From Roseibium album (GTDB taxonomy: Bacteria; Pseudomonadota; Alphaproteobacteria; Rhizobiales; Stappiaceae): a stretch of 64,000 nucleotides of DNA. The stretch spans positions 848,300 through 912,299 of the forward strand of contig NZ_CXWE01000002.1 of the NCBI RefSeq assembly GCF_001404515.1. The letters are read 5' to 3'. Position numbers and translations under genes: made by a program. This document shows, piece after piece, positions 26,732 through 36,134 of the stretch. Below the pieces are notes generated by a model, which was given only the letters and a program-made list of their open reading frames with translations, was not told the DNA's origin and ran no database searches. Numbering within the stretch: the first letter of the stretch is position 1; each line of letters opens with the position of its first letter.

Positions 26732-27700
26732 TTACGCTACTATGGAAGCAAGCAGCGCCTCGGCTTCACTCGCCTTTGGAATGGCGGACTGATAAGCCGA
26801 CGCAGCCTCGGCGTTTCGGGCTGCAAAGTCGGATTTCTTGTCATCGGACTTGTCGGAATTCGCATTGCCGGCACCACCGGAATCCGCAGATCCGCTGTCA
26901 GACGCCTCGGATGCACTGCTTGCCGCTTCCGTTTCGCCCTTGTCGTCGCCCTCCAGTTCCTCCGCCTTCTGCTGGCGCGACTCCGCCTGGGCCTCGGACA
27001 ATTGAGAGCGGGCCAACTGGGCAACCTTCAGATCCTGTGACGAGGGTTCTGCCGGAGCCAGTGCAGCCCGAATGACGATCTGCATCTTGCGGATGGTTTC
27101 CTGCGGCGTTTTTTCCTTGCTCGTGTCGATCTGAACCTCGCCGCCGATCGCGTAGCGCTTCCCATCCGGTCCTTGCTGGAAGGTATAGCTGGGCGCGCCC
27201 GCATAAGCCCCTCCGACACGTGCGTGTGCCTGCTCGTGCGCCCGAACCTCACGGTCACGCTTTTCCAGTTCCTGGACCTGTTTTTCCTCTGCCTCGTTCA
27301 GGCCGTCGCCATCAGGATCTTCTTTTTCCCCGGTTCCGCCCTGGGCCTGCGACCCGCCGTTCGCGACCTGTGCCGCGGCACTACCATTTGACCCGGCAAC
27401 CGGGGCCTGACCTTGCTCCCCGCTGTCTTCCGCTTCGCCACCAGTTGCTCCGGAACTCGTGTTTCCCTGGTTCCTGGTTTCCGTTTCCTGAGCATCTTGG
27501 AGCGCCAACACCGCTTGGGATGTCAGAACAGGGCCATTGTTTCTCCTGGCGGATTGCACGGATGCACTTGCCAGGCTGTTGCGCGCAGTTTCCCGATCCC
27601 GGCCAGAAGCGTTTGCCTCTGCCCCGGTTTCAGGTTCACCCGCGACACCACTACTCCTCAAAAGGTTCGCCGGCGTATTGGACAACAGGGCGCCGATCAT
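26732..27700 (-). CDS. SprA-related putative metalloprotease
   Basis: A 322-residue protein with long disordered, Ala/Gly/Glu-rich flanks and a compact conserved core. The core has [12 protein letters not shown], a calcium-loop-like motif at about 128-138, then the zinc-protease motif HEQAH at 155-159 followed by [13 protein letters not shown] and [10 protein letters not shown]. This combination marks the SprA-related / CJM1_0395 family of predicted metalloproteases, not biochemically defined. No signal peptide is apparent. The AT-richer hydrolase gene lies 53 bp downstream. Confidence 0.82.
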   Translation of the reverse strand: MIGALLSNTPANLLRSSGVAGEPETGAEANASGRDRETARNSLASASVQSARRNNGPVLTSQAVLALQDAQETETRNQGNTSSGATGGEAEDSGEQGQAPVAGSNGSAAAQVANGGSQAQGGTGEKEDPDGDGLNEAEEKQVQELEKRDREVRAHEQAHARVGGAYAGAPSYTFQQGPDGKRYAIGGEVQIDTSKEKTPQETIRKMQIVIRAALAPAEPSSQDLKVAQLARSQLSEAQAESRQQKAEELEGDDKGETEAASSASEASDSGSADSGGAGNANSDKSDDKKSDFAARNAEAASAYQSAIPKASEAEALLASIVA

Positions 27701-27873
27701 GCATCCGATTGTCGCCGGTAGAAGTCAGCAAATTCTAAACAGGGGTTAAGTCAGATCGATCATTTGTTTGTGATCAGTTAACCGAACACCAGCGGAAACC
27801 TGCTGCCACTTGCCTGTCTGGACAGGCTGTGCCAAGCAGACGCGGGGATCAGGACCACGACAGGACAGAAACA

Positions 27874-28671
27874 ATGCTGCCCAGACACTTTTGGCACGAA
27901 ATGACCACGGAGGACTTCAGGGACCCGTCCCGGGGCAATTGGATTGCCGTGCTTCCGGTCGCCGCCATCGAGCAGCATGGTCCCCATTTGCCGATTGTCA
28001 CGGATACCGCCATTGCCGACGGTCAGGTCCAGCGCGTGCTTGAACTGCTTCCGGACGATCTGCCCGCCACCTTTCTGCCAACACAACAGGTCGGCAAATC
28101 CGACGAACACATCTCTTCTCCGGGAACCCTGACATTGTCGTGGGATACGGTGACACGTTGCTGGATCGAAATTGGCGAATGCGTCGCCCGGGCTGGCATC
28201 AGGAAGATGGTCCTTGTCAACGCACACGGCGGCAACGTCCCGATTCTTGATATCGTTGCGCGTGAACTGCGGGTGAAGCACGACATGTTCGTGACCGCCA
28301 CCAATTGGCTGCGCTTTGGCCAGCCGGAAGGTCTCTTTTCCAAGGAAGAGTTATCCTTCGGCATCCATGGCGGTGACATCGAAACCTCATTGATGCTGCA
28401 TCTTCGGCCTGACCTCGTGCAAATGGATCGCGCACAGGACTTCAAGTCGCAACAGCAAGACTACCAGAAGGAATTCAAGCATCTGCGTGGCCATGGCAAG
28501 GCGCAATACGGTTGGAAGGCACAGGATCTCAATCCGCTAGGCGCTCTCGGCAATGCTGAAATCGCCACCGCTGAAAAGGGCCGTCTGTCGCTCGACCACG
28601 CGGCAAAGGGATTCATCGATCTGCTCAGGGACGTTGAGACATTTGACCTCGATCGGCTCTGGAGACCTTGA
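27874..28671 (+). CDS. Creatininase-family amidohydrolase
   Basis: A 265-residue metal-dependent hydrolase of the creatininase family. Metal ligands appear in AIEQHGPHLPIVTD, VNAHGGN and HGGDIETSL. Members open cyclic amides (creatinine, formamidopyrimidines and others), so the substrate is open. AGGACAG precedes the ATG at 27874; the frame is open to 27829. It stands at the left border of the purine-degradation region and may serve nitrogen salvage. Confidence 0.88.
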   Translation: MLPRHFWHEMTTEDFRDPSRGNWIAVLPVAAIEQHGPHLPIVTDTAIADGQVQRVLELLPDDLPATFLPTQQVGKSDEHISSPGTLTLSWDTVTRCWIEIGECVARAGIRKMVLVNAHGGNVPILDIVARELRVKHDMFVTATNWLRFGQPEGLFSKEELSFGIHGGDIETSLMLHLRPDLVQMDRAQDFKSQQQDYQKEFKHLRGHGKAQYGWKAQDLNPLGALGNAEIATAEKGRLSLDHAAKGFIDLLRDVETFDLDRLWRP

Positions 28672-28910
28672 ACTCAAAATGCGGCAGTGCCTTTCGGGAT
28701 CACCTTGTTTCCGGCTGAATTCATCTTAAACCACATAAGCAATTGTAAGTTGCGACAGCCGGAATACATGGGTCAACTCGCAGTAGTGGAAAAATAGTCC
28801 CCGGCTAAATCCGTGAAATTGCACAGGTTTTTTTTGCGGCAGTTGACCTTGCTTCCCTTAGGCGACACATTGTTCGAAGATATTTACCAGGGGGCAGTTC
28901 TCGAGTTTCA

Positions 28911-29849
28911 ATGAACCTGTCAATTCGGCAATTGGCGACCTTTCGTGAGGTCATGCGGAGCGGTTCCATTTCGGAAGCAGCCCGCACGCTTGGCCGGACA
29001 CAGCCTGCCGTCAGTTCGACAATCGCCGGTCTTGAAACGGAGCTTGAACTCAAGCTGTTCATGCGCGAGCAAGGGCGTCTCGTTCCGACCCCCGAAGCGG
29101 AGTTCTTTCTCGAAGAAGCCGAAGCGATTCTGCAGCGGCTCGAAATCTCCAAACGCACTCTGCGCGGTCTTGCCAACCGCGAACACGGACAGCTTCGCAT
29201 TGCAGGGATTCCGGAGGCGATTGCCGATTTCCTTCCAAACAGCCTTTCCAAATTCGTTGCCGACAAACCGAGCGTGAAGATTGCACTGGCAAGCCGGACA
29301 TCCCAGGAAATTGAAGAGCTTATTGCTGCTCAGCAATTTGACATAGGTTTCACGGAAACACCCCGTGCGCGAAATTCCTTCGACCAGATCGACTTCGATC
29401 TGGAATGCATGTGCGCTGTCCCGGCAACGGATCCACTCGCCGCAAGGGAAGTCATCACACCGGAACATCTCGATGGCCACCCGCTTGCACTCATGCATTC
29501 CGAACATCGCAGTCACAAGCAGATCCTGGCGCGTTTCCGGGATGCGGGTGTGCGCTTCAACCAGCGATTTGAACTGCAGACCGCCTTGCCCGGATTGAGA
29601 TTTGTCGAGTCGGGCCTGTGCGCCCTTATCTGCGACATGCTCACGGCCTACAAGGCGCAGGAGGACGGACGGCTCGGCATGGGACCGCCAATGATTGTTT
29701 TTCGTCCGTTCCGTCCACGAATCCAGAACGGCCTTTCCATTCTGACGCCGACCCACCGGCCGATTTCGATCGTCGCCAAGGATTTCTGTGATTTTCTCAG
29801 CGCGGAAATGGCAACCGTTCAATCTGCCATGATCAAGAAAACCGGCTGA
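28911..29849 (+). CDS. LysR-family transcriptional regulator
   Basis: A 312-residue regulator with the HTH FREVMRSGSISEAARTLGRTQPAVS and a substrate domain containing LRIAGIPEAIADFLPNSL. It lies between the creatininase gene (239 bp upstream, an otherwise empty stretch) and allE, all on the same strand, and ends in a terminator that includes its stop codon. It may regulate one of these neighbours. Confidence 0.9.
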   Translation: MNLSIRQLATFREVMRSGSISEAARTLGRTQPAVSSTIAGLETELELKLFMREQGRLVPTPEAEFFLEEAEAILQRLEISKRTLRGLANREHGQLRIAGIPEAIADFLPNSLSKFVADKPSVKIALASRTSQEIEELIAAQQFDIGFTETPRARNSFDQIDFDLECMCAVPATDPLAAREVITPEHLDGHPLALMHSEHRSHKQILARFRDAGVRFNQRFELQTALPGLRFVESGLCALICDMLTAYKAQEDGRLGMGPPMIVFRPFRPRIQNGLSILTPTHRPISIVAKDFCDFLSAEMATVQSAMIKKTG

Positions 29850-29862
29850 CGGACCGGTTTTT
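29838..29862 (+). terminator. Terminator overlapping the lysR stop
   Basis: AAAACCGG, an 8-base loop, CCGGTTTTT. The loop contains the TGA stop of the preceding lysR gene and the hairpin ends in a T-run, so it separates lysR from allE. Confidence 0.75.
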
Positions 29863-29889
29863 GTCAGGAAAAATGCACCGCGCTCATTT

Positions 29890-29904
29890 TCTTGATTTTC
29901 AATA
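29890..29904. promoter_or_regulatory. MarR-like dyad upstream of allE
   Basis: TCTTGATTTTCAATA, 88 bp upstream of the allE start. It matches 14 of 15 positions of the dyad at 36697-36711 (read on the opposite strand), which lies beside the marR gene of the purine region. A shared regulator is inferred. Confidence 0.5.
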
Positions 29905-29992
29905 AAGATTTCTTCTCACAAGCAATCTGGTCGTCGACGCTTCAGATCGTCATAGTCTTTCAAGCCCTGTAAACTGTCGAGAAAGCAAAGCT

Positions 29993-30823
29993 GTGTCTGA
30001 AACCTATTTCGCTCCGAAAGGCGGTCATCCTGGCCAGGAAACGCTTCTGACCGATCGAGCCGTGTTCACCGACGCATACGCTGTCATCCCCCGCGGAACG
30101 ATGCGCGATATCGTGACCAGCTTCCTTCCGTTCTGGTCCGGCACGCGGCTGTGGGTCCTGTCCCGGCCTTTGTCCGGCTTTGCGGAAACCTTCTCGCAAT
30201 ACATCATGGAGGTGGCACCGGAGGGAGGGTCGGATCGTCCGGAAACGGACCCCACGGCTGAAGCTGTGTTGTTTGTCGTTGAGGGCGAAGCGACACTGAC
30301 AGCAAATGGCACAGAACACGCGCTGAGAGCCGGAAGTTACGTTTATCTGCCACCGGAAACCGATTGGCGTTTCAGGAATGACAGTCCGGAACACGTTCGA
30401 TTTCACTGGATCCGCAAGGCATATGAACCGGTCAAGGGGCTCGACCGGCCAAGTTTCTTCGTGACACATGAAAGCGATGTCACCCCGAGTGCAATGCCCG
30501 GCACGGACGGCAAATGGGCAACCTCCCGATTTGTGGACCCGGCCGATCTGCGGCACGACATGCATGTCACCATCGTCACGTTTCAACCCGGTGCCGTAAT
30601 CCCGTTTGCCGAAACGCACGTCATGGAGCACGGTCTTTATGTCCTCCAGGGCAAGGCCGTTTACCGGCTCAATCAGGATTGGGTCGAAGTCGAGGCGGGT
30701 GACTACATGTGGCTGCGCGCCTTCTGTCCGCAGGCATGCTATGCGGGAGGCCCCGGGCCATTCCGCTATCTTCTCTACAAGGACGTCAACCGCCACATGC
30801 CGCTGCGGCCGGCTGGCCGCTGA
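29993..30823 (+). CDS. allE: (S)-ureidoglycine aminohydrolase
   Basis: A 276-residue bicupin that releases ammonia from (S)-ureidoglycine to give (S)-ureidoglycolate in purine breakdown. The N-terminus ETYFAPKGGHP, the first cupin (VLFVVEGEATLTANG, AGSYVYLPP) and the second, metal-binding cupin (ETHVMEHGLYVLQGKAVYRL with His/Glu ligands, GDYMWLRAFCPQACYA) are typical. Translation appears to start at GTG 29993. The next enzyme, AllA, is encoded at 33620-34117. The enzyme making its substrate, allantoate amidohydrolase, is not in the window. Confidence 0.92.
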   Translation: MSETYFAPKGGHPGQETLLTDRAVFTDAYAVIPRGTMRDIVTSFLPFWSGTRLWVLSRPLSGFAETFSQYIMEVAPEGGSDRPETDPTAEAVLFVVEGEATLTANGTEHALRAGSYVYLPPETDWRFRNDSPEHVRFHWIRKAYEPVKGLDRPSFFVTHESDVTPSAMPGTDGKWATSRFVDPADLRHDMHVTIVTFQPGAVIPFAETHVMEHGLYVLQGKAVYRLNQDWVEVEAGDYMWLRAFCPQACYAGGPGPFRYLLYKDVNRHMPLRPAGR

Positions 30824-30833
30824 AGAAATTCCG

Positions 30834-30856
30834 ATTGTCCCTAGGGACAATATAAA
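30834..30856 (+). promoter_or_regulatory. 18-bp perfect palindrome next to a -10-like box, gap leader
   Basis: ATTGTCCCTAGGGACAAT (30834-30851) is a perfect palindrome ending in TATAAA (30851-30856), about 100 bp before the gap start. It looks like a dimeric repressor site over the gap promoter. I cannot assign the regulator. Confidence 0.5.
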
Positions 30857-30950
30857 TGAGATCAATACTTTAAAGAGTGATACGCATTCTCCGGGTGCCT
30901 GTATTCCAGGGCGCCATGATCGTCGAATTCTAAAGACACGGATCATCGGA

Positions 30951-31934
30951 ATGCGGATTGTCATCAACGGGTTCGGCCGGATAGGCCGGACCGTATTGCG
31001 GCAGATCTTGGCCCTCCCCGAAAAGGAGGAAATCGCGATTGTGCGGATCAACGATATCGCGCCGCTCGAGACCTGCACCTATCTTTTCAAATATGACAGT
31101 GTTTTCGGCCCCTATCCCGGACACGTCGAGGCTGGTGCCCGGAGCCTGACGATCGACGGCCAGGAAATCCTGTTCTCGGGTGAACCGGATCTCTCCGTTC
31201 TGGACTTGTCCGACGTCGACGTCGTGCTGGAATGCACCGGCAAGGCGAACACGGAGGAGATCGCGGGGCGCGGACTTTTGGCGGGAGCACGAAATGTCCT
31301 GATCTCCGGCCCGTCTCCCGCCGCCGACCGCACACTTGTGCTCGGCGCCAACGAGGAGGAACTTGGCAGTCATCGCCTCATCTCCAACGGTTCATGCACC
31401 ACCAATGCACTTGCCCCTCTCTTGCGAGGGCTGGACGACGCAATCGGAATTCAGTCAGGGCACATGACAACGATCCACTGTTATACCGGCAGCCAGCCCA
31501 TGGTCGACGCACCGCGCGGTCCTCTGGAACGCAGCCGTGCCGGCGGGGTCTCCATGGTGCCCACCACGACCAGCGCAACCAAACTTGTCGGAAAAGTCCT
31601 GCCGCAGATCGAAGGCAGAATCACAGGTGCTGCTGTCCGGGTTCCCACGATCAGCGTATCGGCGGTTGATCTGACCGTGACCTGGAAGCGTCCTGTTGCG
31701 GGATCGGTCAATGATCTGCTTCAGGATATTTTCTCAAGCAGTTCGGTCATCGGCTTTACCGGCGACCATGTCGTGTCGACCGATATGCGCGCGAGACCGG
31801 AATCGCTCGTGATCGCCCTCCCGGAGACCCTTACCACGGGCGACCGTCAGGCCCGCATTTTCGGCTGGTACGACAACGAATGGGGTTTCTCGAGACGCAT
31901 GATCGACATGGCCCGGCTGATGGCGGCGAGATAG
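30951..31934 (+). CDS. Glyceraldehyde-3-phosphate dehydrogenase family protein
   Basis: A 327-residue NAD(P)-dependent dehydrogenase of the GAPDH/erythrose-4-phosphate dehydrogenase family. The Rossmann motif is INGFGRIGR, the catalytic Cys is in SNGSCTTNALAPLL, the catalytic His in TTIHCYTGSQP, and the C-terminal signature is WYDNEWGFS. Several usually strict positions differ (GGVSMVPTTTSATKLVGKVLP versus the canonical ARAA..IP.STGAAKA), so it may be a divergent paralogue rather than the glycolytic enzyme. It starts 127 bp after allE, with a palindrome-containing leader. Glycolytic neighbours such as pgk are absent. Confidence 0.88.
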   Translation: MRIVINGFGRIGRTVLRQILALPEKEEIAIVRINDIAPLETCTYLFKYDSVFGPYPGHVEAGARSLTIDGQEILFSGEPDLSVLDLSDVDVVLECTGKANTEEIAGRGLLAGARNVLISGPSPAADRTLVLGANEEELGSHRLISNGSCTTNALAPLLRGLDDAIGIQSGHMTTIHCYTGSQPMVDAPRGPLERSRAGGVSMVPTTTSATKLVGKVLPQIEGRITGAAVRVPTISVSAVDLTVTWKRPVAGSVNDLLQDIFSSSSVIGFTGDHVVSTDMRARPESLVIALPETLTTGDRQARIFGWYDNEWGFSRRMIDMARLMAAR

Positions 31935-32050
31935 CGGACCTCGATCTGTTCATGCAACTCGTTGACCGATGATCGTGTTTCCATGAAGCGCCGAACTCTC
32001 TGACAAAAGTTGGAATGGTTTTCATAGCGCGCATTGTCGAAACGGGTAGA

Positions 32051-32080
32051 CAAAAAAGAAGGGCCGCGTCAGCGGCCCTT
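32051..32080 (-). terminator. Strong terminator of the NCS2 permease operon
   Basis: On the minus strand AAGGGCCGC, a 4-base loop, GCGGCCCTT and then CTTTTTTG. The 9-bp stem is perfect and 26 bp past the permease stop. It may also stop transcription from gap on the other strand. Confidence 0.9.
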
Positions 32081-32105
32081 CCGTGTTTCCCTTATGTGCG
32101 ACTGG

Positions 32106-33542
32106 TCAGGTTTTTTCACTTTTCGGCAGGGAGCCCTGACCGTGACCCGTCATGCCACCTGAGACCTCTTCGGTCGATTCATCTGAAAGCTCTTCCGGAA
32201 GGATGAGGTTCAGGACAATCGCCAGAAGCGCCGCCGGCAGCAGTCCGCTGGTCAGTAGAATGCGCGCGGTGTCGGGAACATGCTGCAACGCGCCGGGTTC
32301 CAGCTGAAGCCCGAGACCGATCGACAGCGAGATCGCAAAAATGACCATGTTGCGTCGGTTCCAGTTGACGTCCGACAGCATCGAGACGCCAGCGGCAACG
32401 ACCATGCCGAACATGACGATGACCCCTCCGCCGAGCACCTCGATCGGCACTGTGCGAATGACGCTGCCCACTTTCGGAATCAATCCGCAGACGATGAGAA
32501 AGATCGCACCGAACGTGACGACATGCCTGCTCATGACGCCGGTCATTGCGATAAGCCCGACATTCTGACTGAACGAGGTGTTCGGCAAGCCGCCGAAAAA
32601 ACCGGCAATCGCTGAGCCGACACCGTCCGCATAGGTCGCACCAGAAATTTCCTTGTCGGTTGCCTCACGACCCGCACCACCTTTTGTGACACCGGAAACG
32701 TCGCCCACGGTTTCCACCGCAGACACGAATGCCATCAGACAGAAACCGATGACTGCGGCCAGCGAAAACTCAAAACCGTATTTGAACGGCTGAGGCAACG
32801 CAAAGGCGGCAGCTTTCGACCATGATCCGGCTATCACATCAAAGGTGAGCATTCCCGTCAGCAGCGCGAAAATGTAGCCCGCGATCAATCCTAGAAGAAC
32901 CGCTGCAACGGACAGCATGCCCCTTGCGAAGAACTTCAATCCCAGCGTGACGACGATGACGACCAGAGCCGCGGCCCAGTTCAGCAGCGAACCGTATTCC
33001 GGTTTGCCGATCGCAGGCACACCGCCGGCCGCGTACTGGATACCGACCTTTACAAGCGCGAGGCCGATCATGGTGACCACGAGCCCCGTAACGAGCGGCG
33101 GCAGGGCAAATCGGATGCGTCCGATGAAAAGACCCAGGACAGCGTGGAAGATACCGCCGATGATCACGCCACCGAAAAGGGCGGCAAGTCCCTCGACACC
33201 CTTGCCCGCGACGATCGGGATCATGATCGGCAGAAAGGCAAACGACGTTCCCTGAACGATCGGAAGACCGGACCCTACCGGGCCGAGTGTCATTGTCTGC
33301 AGCAATGTCGCGATACCGGCGAACACCATCGACATTTGTATGAGGTACAGCAACTCGGGAAAGTCCGGCGAGTTGGAGCCGAAGCCAAACCCGGCTGCAC
33401 CGGCAACAATGATGGCAGGTGTAACGTTTGACACAAACATTGCCAGCACATGCTGGATTCCAAGTGGAATTGCCTTCGCCAATGGCGGAGTATAGTTGGG
33501 ATCTCGCAGTTGCTCTGCCGTCCCGATTGTCGAGCTGTCCAT
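32106..33542 (-). CDS. NCS2-family xanthine/uric acid permease
   Basis: A 478-residue nucleobase:cation symporter-2 protein with about 12-14 hydrophobic segments. The family signature appears as SFSQNVGLIAMTGVMSRHV; QNxG with T-G rather than T-R fits the xanthine/urate branch over uracil carriers. FAFLPIMIPIV and GLALVKVGIQYAAGG are other conserved parts. AGGAG stands 6 bases before the ATG at 33542. It is downstream of allA in the same direction with a 77-bp gap and a strong terminator after it, so it probably imports urate for this pathway. Confidence 0.92.
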   Translation of the reverse strand: MDSSTIGTAEQLRDPNYTPPLAKAIPLGIQHVLAMFVSNVTPAIIVAGAAGFGFGSNSPDFPELLYLIQMSMVFAGIATLLQTMTLGPVGSGLPIVQGTSFAFLPIMIPIVAGKGVEGLAALFGGVIIGGIFHAVLGLFIGRIRFALPPLVTGLVVTMIGLALVKVGIQYAAGGVPAIGKPEYGSLLNWAAALVVIVVTLGLKFFARGMLSVAAVLLGLIAGYIFALLTGMLTFDVIAGSWSKAAAFALPQPFKYGFEFSLAAVIGFCLMAFVSAVETVGDVSGVTKGGAGREATDKEISGATYADGVGSAIAGFFGGLPNTSFSQNVGLIAMTGVMSRHVVTFGAIFLIVCGLIPKVGSVIRTVPIEVLGGGVIVMFGMVVAAGVSMLSDVNWNRRNMVIFAISLSIGLGLQLEPGALQHVPDTARILLTSGLLPAALLAIVLNLILPEELSDESTEEVSGGMTGHGQGSLPKSEKT

Positions 33543-33619
33543 AACTTCTCCTCTGAAGGTCAAAAGGATGTTTCCACCTCATTGGGCGGGCAGAAATCAT
33601 CCATTCGTGAAGATGCACT

Positions 33620-34117
33620 TCAACCGTCAAGCATCTCCACAGTCCAGGGAACGGGAAACCAATGTTCCTCCAGGTTGGTTCCGTTCCCGATCCAATCGAC
33701 GACAACAAAGCGGCCGTCCCTTTCCAGTGGAGCCAGCACACCATGCCACACGCCCCTATGCAGATTGATTGACTGACCGGGCTTGCTGACAAAGGCCTTC
33801 AGGCTGACGGGTTCACCGTTCAGATCATCTGCAACGACAACCAGCATCGGCACGCCGTCGACGGGAACAAATGCCTGACTCCCCATCGGATGCCGCTCGA
33901 CCATGTCGACCATGTGAGGCAATGAGCGGGCCTTGGCATCGAAAAGGCTGATCCCTGCCCGTCCTGCTTCGAAATCCAGCCTTGCCAGGTCGTTGTGACG
34001 TCCGCACATGCCCTGATTGATGATCTTGTCAGGATTGCCCCTCACTTCGATCAGGTCACCATAGGGTGCAAAGTCTGCCGCTGTCAGAGGTGTTGCCGCA
34101 ATTGAAGTCGGTTTCAC
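33620..34117 (-). CDS. allA: Ureidoglycolate lyase
   Basis: A 165-residue cupin-like enzyme that splits (S)-ureidoglycolate into glyoxylate and urea. Conserved parts include FAPYGDLIEV, ERHPMGSQAFVPVDG and INLHRGVWHGVLAPL with the active-site His residues. The start is GTG at 34117, overlapping the stop of the PuuE-UraD gene as GTGA, so translation is probably coupled. Length is standard. Confidence 0.94.
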   Translation of the reverse strand: MKPTSIAATPLTAADFAPYGDLIEVRGNPDKIINQGMCGRHNDLARLDFEAGRAGISLFDAKARSLPHMVDMVERHPMGSQAFVPVDGVPMLVVVADDLNGEPVSLKAFVSKPGQSINLHRGVWHGVLAPLERDGRFVVVDWIGNGTNLEEHWFPVPWTVEMLDG

Positions 34118-35529
34118 GGCAAAAGGTCCTGCAGTCGATGTCGGGCGATGCGTTCCACCTGGTTACAGGCCTCCTTGAACTCAGTCGGCCCATCATTGTC
34201 GATTCGCCGGTGAAAGGCAGCCAGTATGGATGACTTGTCGTTGTCGCGTACGGCGATAATAAAGGGAAAACCGTGTTTTGCGACATAGGCGGTATTGAGA
34301 TCTTTGAAAGTCTCCCGCTCGTCATCGGTCAGAAGATCAAGTCCGGCGCTCGCCTGTTCCGATGTGCTTTCCGCAGTCAGACGGCCGGCCTGGGCCAGCT
34401 TGCCGGCCAGGTCCGGATGCGCCTTCAGGACACCGAGGCGTTCTTCCCCGTTTGCTGAGCGGAACATTCTGCAAAGGACATTGTGAACACCTGCAGCGCA
34501 ATCGTGCGCCGGTCCGAGTTCAAGCTGAAATGCGCGTTCGGCTATCCAGGGCGAATGCTCGAATATCCCGCCGAAGCGTTCGACAAATTCGTCCTTCGTC
34601 ATGCGGCTTGGCGACAGGGAAACTTGTGGTGGATGGTGCGCCGACCAATGTTGAGCGATGTCGATCCGGCGCGGGCACCAGACACGATCGTGGGACTGGA
34701 TGTATTCGATGAACTTCCGTATTGCCGCAATCTTGCCTGGGCGCCCCACCAGACGGCAATGCAGTCCGACAGACATCATCCTTGGTGTATCGCTTTCACC
34801 CTCGGCATAAAGCACGTCGAAGGCATTCTTCAGGTAGTTGAAGAAATCATCTCCGTCACTCCAGCCGGGCGATACGGCAAATCGCATGTCATTTGCTTCG
34901 AGCGTGTAGGGTATGATCAGCTGATCACGGCCTTCGACATCCAGCCAGTAGGGCAGATCGTCGTCATAGGTATCCGAGATGTAATCGAATCCCCCCTCTT
35001 CGGCGACAAGACGGACGGTATTTTCCGAGCAGCGGCCCGTATACCAGCCGCGAGGGCGTTCTCCGACGACTTCAGTATGCAGCCGGATAGCCTCCGCGAT
35101 GACAGCGCGCTCCTCGTCGTCGGGCATGTCCTTGTGCTCGACCCATTTGAGGCCATGGCTGGCGATCTCCCAACCGGCATCCTTCATCGCTTCGACCTGT
35201 TCCGGGCTTCGCGCCAGCGCGGAGGCAACACCGTAAATCGTCAGCGGAATACCGGCACGTGTGAACAGCCGGTGGAGTCTCCAGAAACCGGCGCGAGAAC
35301 CGTACTCATAAATGGATTCCATGTTCCAGTGACGCTGCCCGGGCCATTGGGCGACGCCCGGTATGTCGGACAGAAAGGCTTCGGATGCACTGTCACCATG
35401 CAGGATATTGTTTTCGCCGCCTTCCTCGTAATTCAGAACGAACTGAACGGCGACTCTGGCATTTCCAGGCCACTTTGGATCGGGTGGAAACGCACCGTAA
35501 CCCCGCAAATCGCGCACATACCGATTCAA
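34114..35529 (-). CDS. Bifunctional allantoinase PuuE / OHCU decarboxylase UraD
   Basis: A 471-residue two-domain enzyme. Residues about 1-300 are the PuuE polysaccharide-deacetylase-like allantoinase (RYVRDLRGYGAFPPDPKWP, VQFVLNYEEGGE, EIASHGLKW, RGWYTGRCSENTVRLV), which converts allantoin to allantoate. Residues about 305-471 are UraD, which decarboxylates OHCU to (S)-allantoin (KAHPDLAGKLAQ, STSEQASAGLDLL, NTAYVAKHGFPFI). I place the start at TTG 35529 because GGAGGT lies 5 bases upstream and PuuE proteins begin there; the frame is open to 35643. Fusion channels OHCU through allantoin to allantoate in one polypeptide. Confidence 0.93.
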   Translation of the reverse strand: MNRYVRDLRGYGAFPPDPKWPGNARVAVQFVLNYEEGGENNILHGDSASEAFLSDIPGVAQWPGQRHWNMESIYEYGSRAGFWRLHRLFTRAGIPLTIYGVASALARSPEQVEAMKDAGWEIASHGLKWVEHKDMPDDEERAVIAEAIRLHTEVVGERPRGWYTGRCSENTVRLVAEEGGFDYISDTYDDDLPYWLDVEGRDQLIIPYTLEANDMRFAVSPGWSDGDDFFNYLKNAFDVLYAEGESDTPRMMSVGLHCRLVGRPGKIAAIRKFIEYIQSHDRVWCPRRIDIAQHWSAHHPPQVSLSPSRMTKDEFVERFGGIFEHSPWIAERAFQLELGPAHDCAAGVHNVLCRMFRSANGEERLGVLKAHPDLAGKLAQAGRLTAESTSEQASAGLDLLTDDERETFKDLNTAYVAKHGFPFIIAVRDNDKSSILAAFHRRIDNDGPTEFKEACNQVERIARHRLQDLLP

Positions 35530-35720
35530 GACAGACCTCCAGCTTTCTTTTTCTTTTACGACAAAACAGTGATGATGACTTTCAGGCTTTTTTAGAAAGA
35601 GCTTCAGGGGAACGCACTCTATGCTCGGCGGTATCTTCTGCAATCATCCCGGGACAGATCTGAAGACAAACATTCAACTCCCGAGACTGTGCATCCGTTT
35701 CAAATTTCAAGGAGACCCAC

Positions 35721-36074
35721 ATGGCGGGATTTTTGACGACCCACGTGCTGGACACCGTGCGGGGCACGCCCGGAGCAGGCATCAAGATCGATCTCTACGA
35801 AATCAACGGAGACGCAAGATGTCACATCGCAAGCCTGACGACCAACAGTGATGGCCGGACAGATGCCCCCATTCTGCCGGAATCCGATTTCAGGAAAGGA
35901 ATTTACGAGCTCGTTTTTCACGTCGGCGAGTATTTTGACTCGCTCGATGCAACGGCGGTCGGCCCGCGCTTCCTGGACACCGTTCCACTGCGCTTCGGCA
36001 TGTCCGATGACACGCACTATCATGTGCCTCTCCTGGTATCACCGTACAGCTATTCGACTTATCGGGGCAGCTAA
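35721..36074 (+). CDS. uraH: 5-hydroxyisourate hydrolase
   Basis: A 117-residue transthyretin-like enzyme that hydrolyses 5-hydroxyisourate to OHCU. It begins FLTTHVLDTVRGTPGAG and ends with the diagnostic YRGS; RTDAPIL and HYHVPLLVSPYSYSTYRGS carry the active-site His and Arg. AAGGAGA is 6 bases before the ATG. It is divergent from the PuuE-UraD gene across a 191-bp promoter region in which I saw no clear dyad, only repeated TTTCAA half-sites close to its start. Confidence 0.95.
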   Translation: MAGFLTTHVLDTVRGTPGAGIKIDLYEINGDARCHIASLTTNSDGRTDAPILPESDFRKGIYELVFHVGEYFDSLDATAVGPRFLDTVPLRFGMSDDTHYHVPLLVSPYSYSTYRGS

Positions 36075-36134
36075 CACCACTTTCCGATGGAAACATCGCC
36101 GACAATGGACAACTGCGTCGCGATAGCCCTGTCG

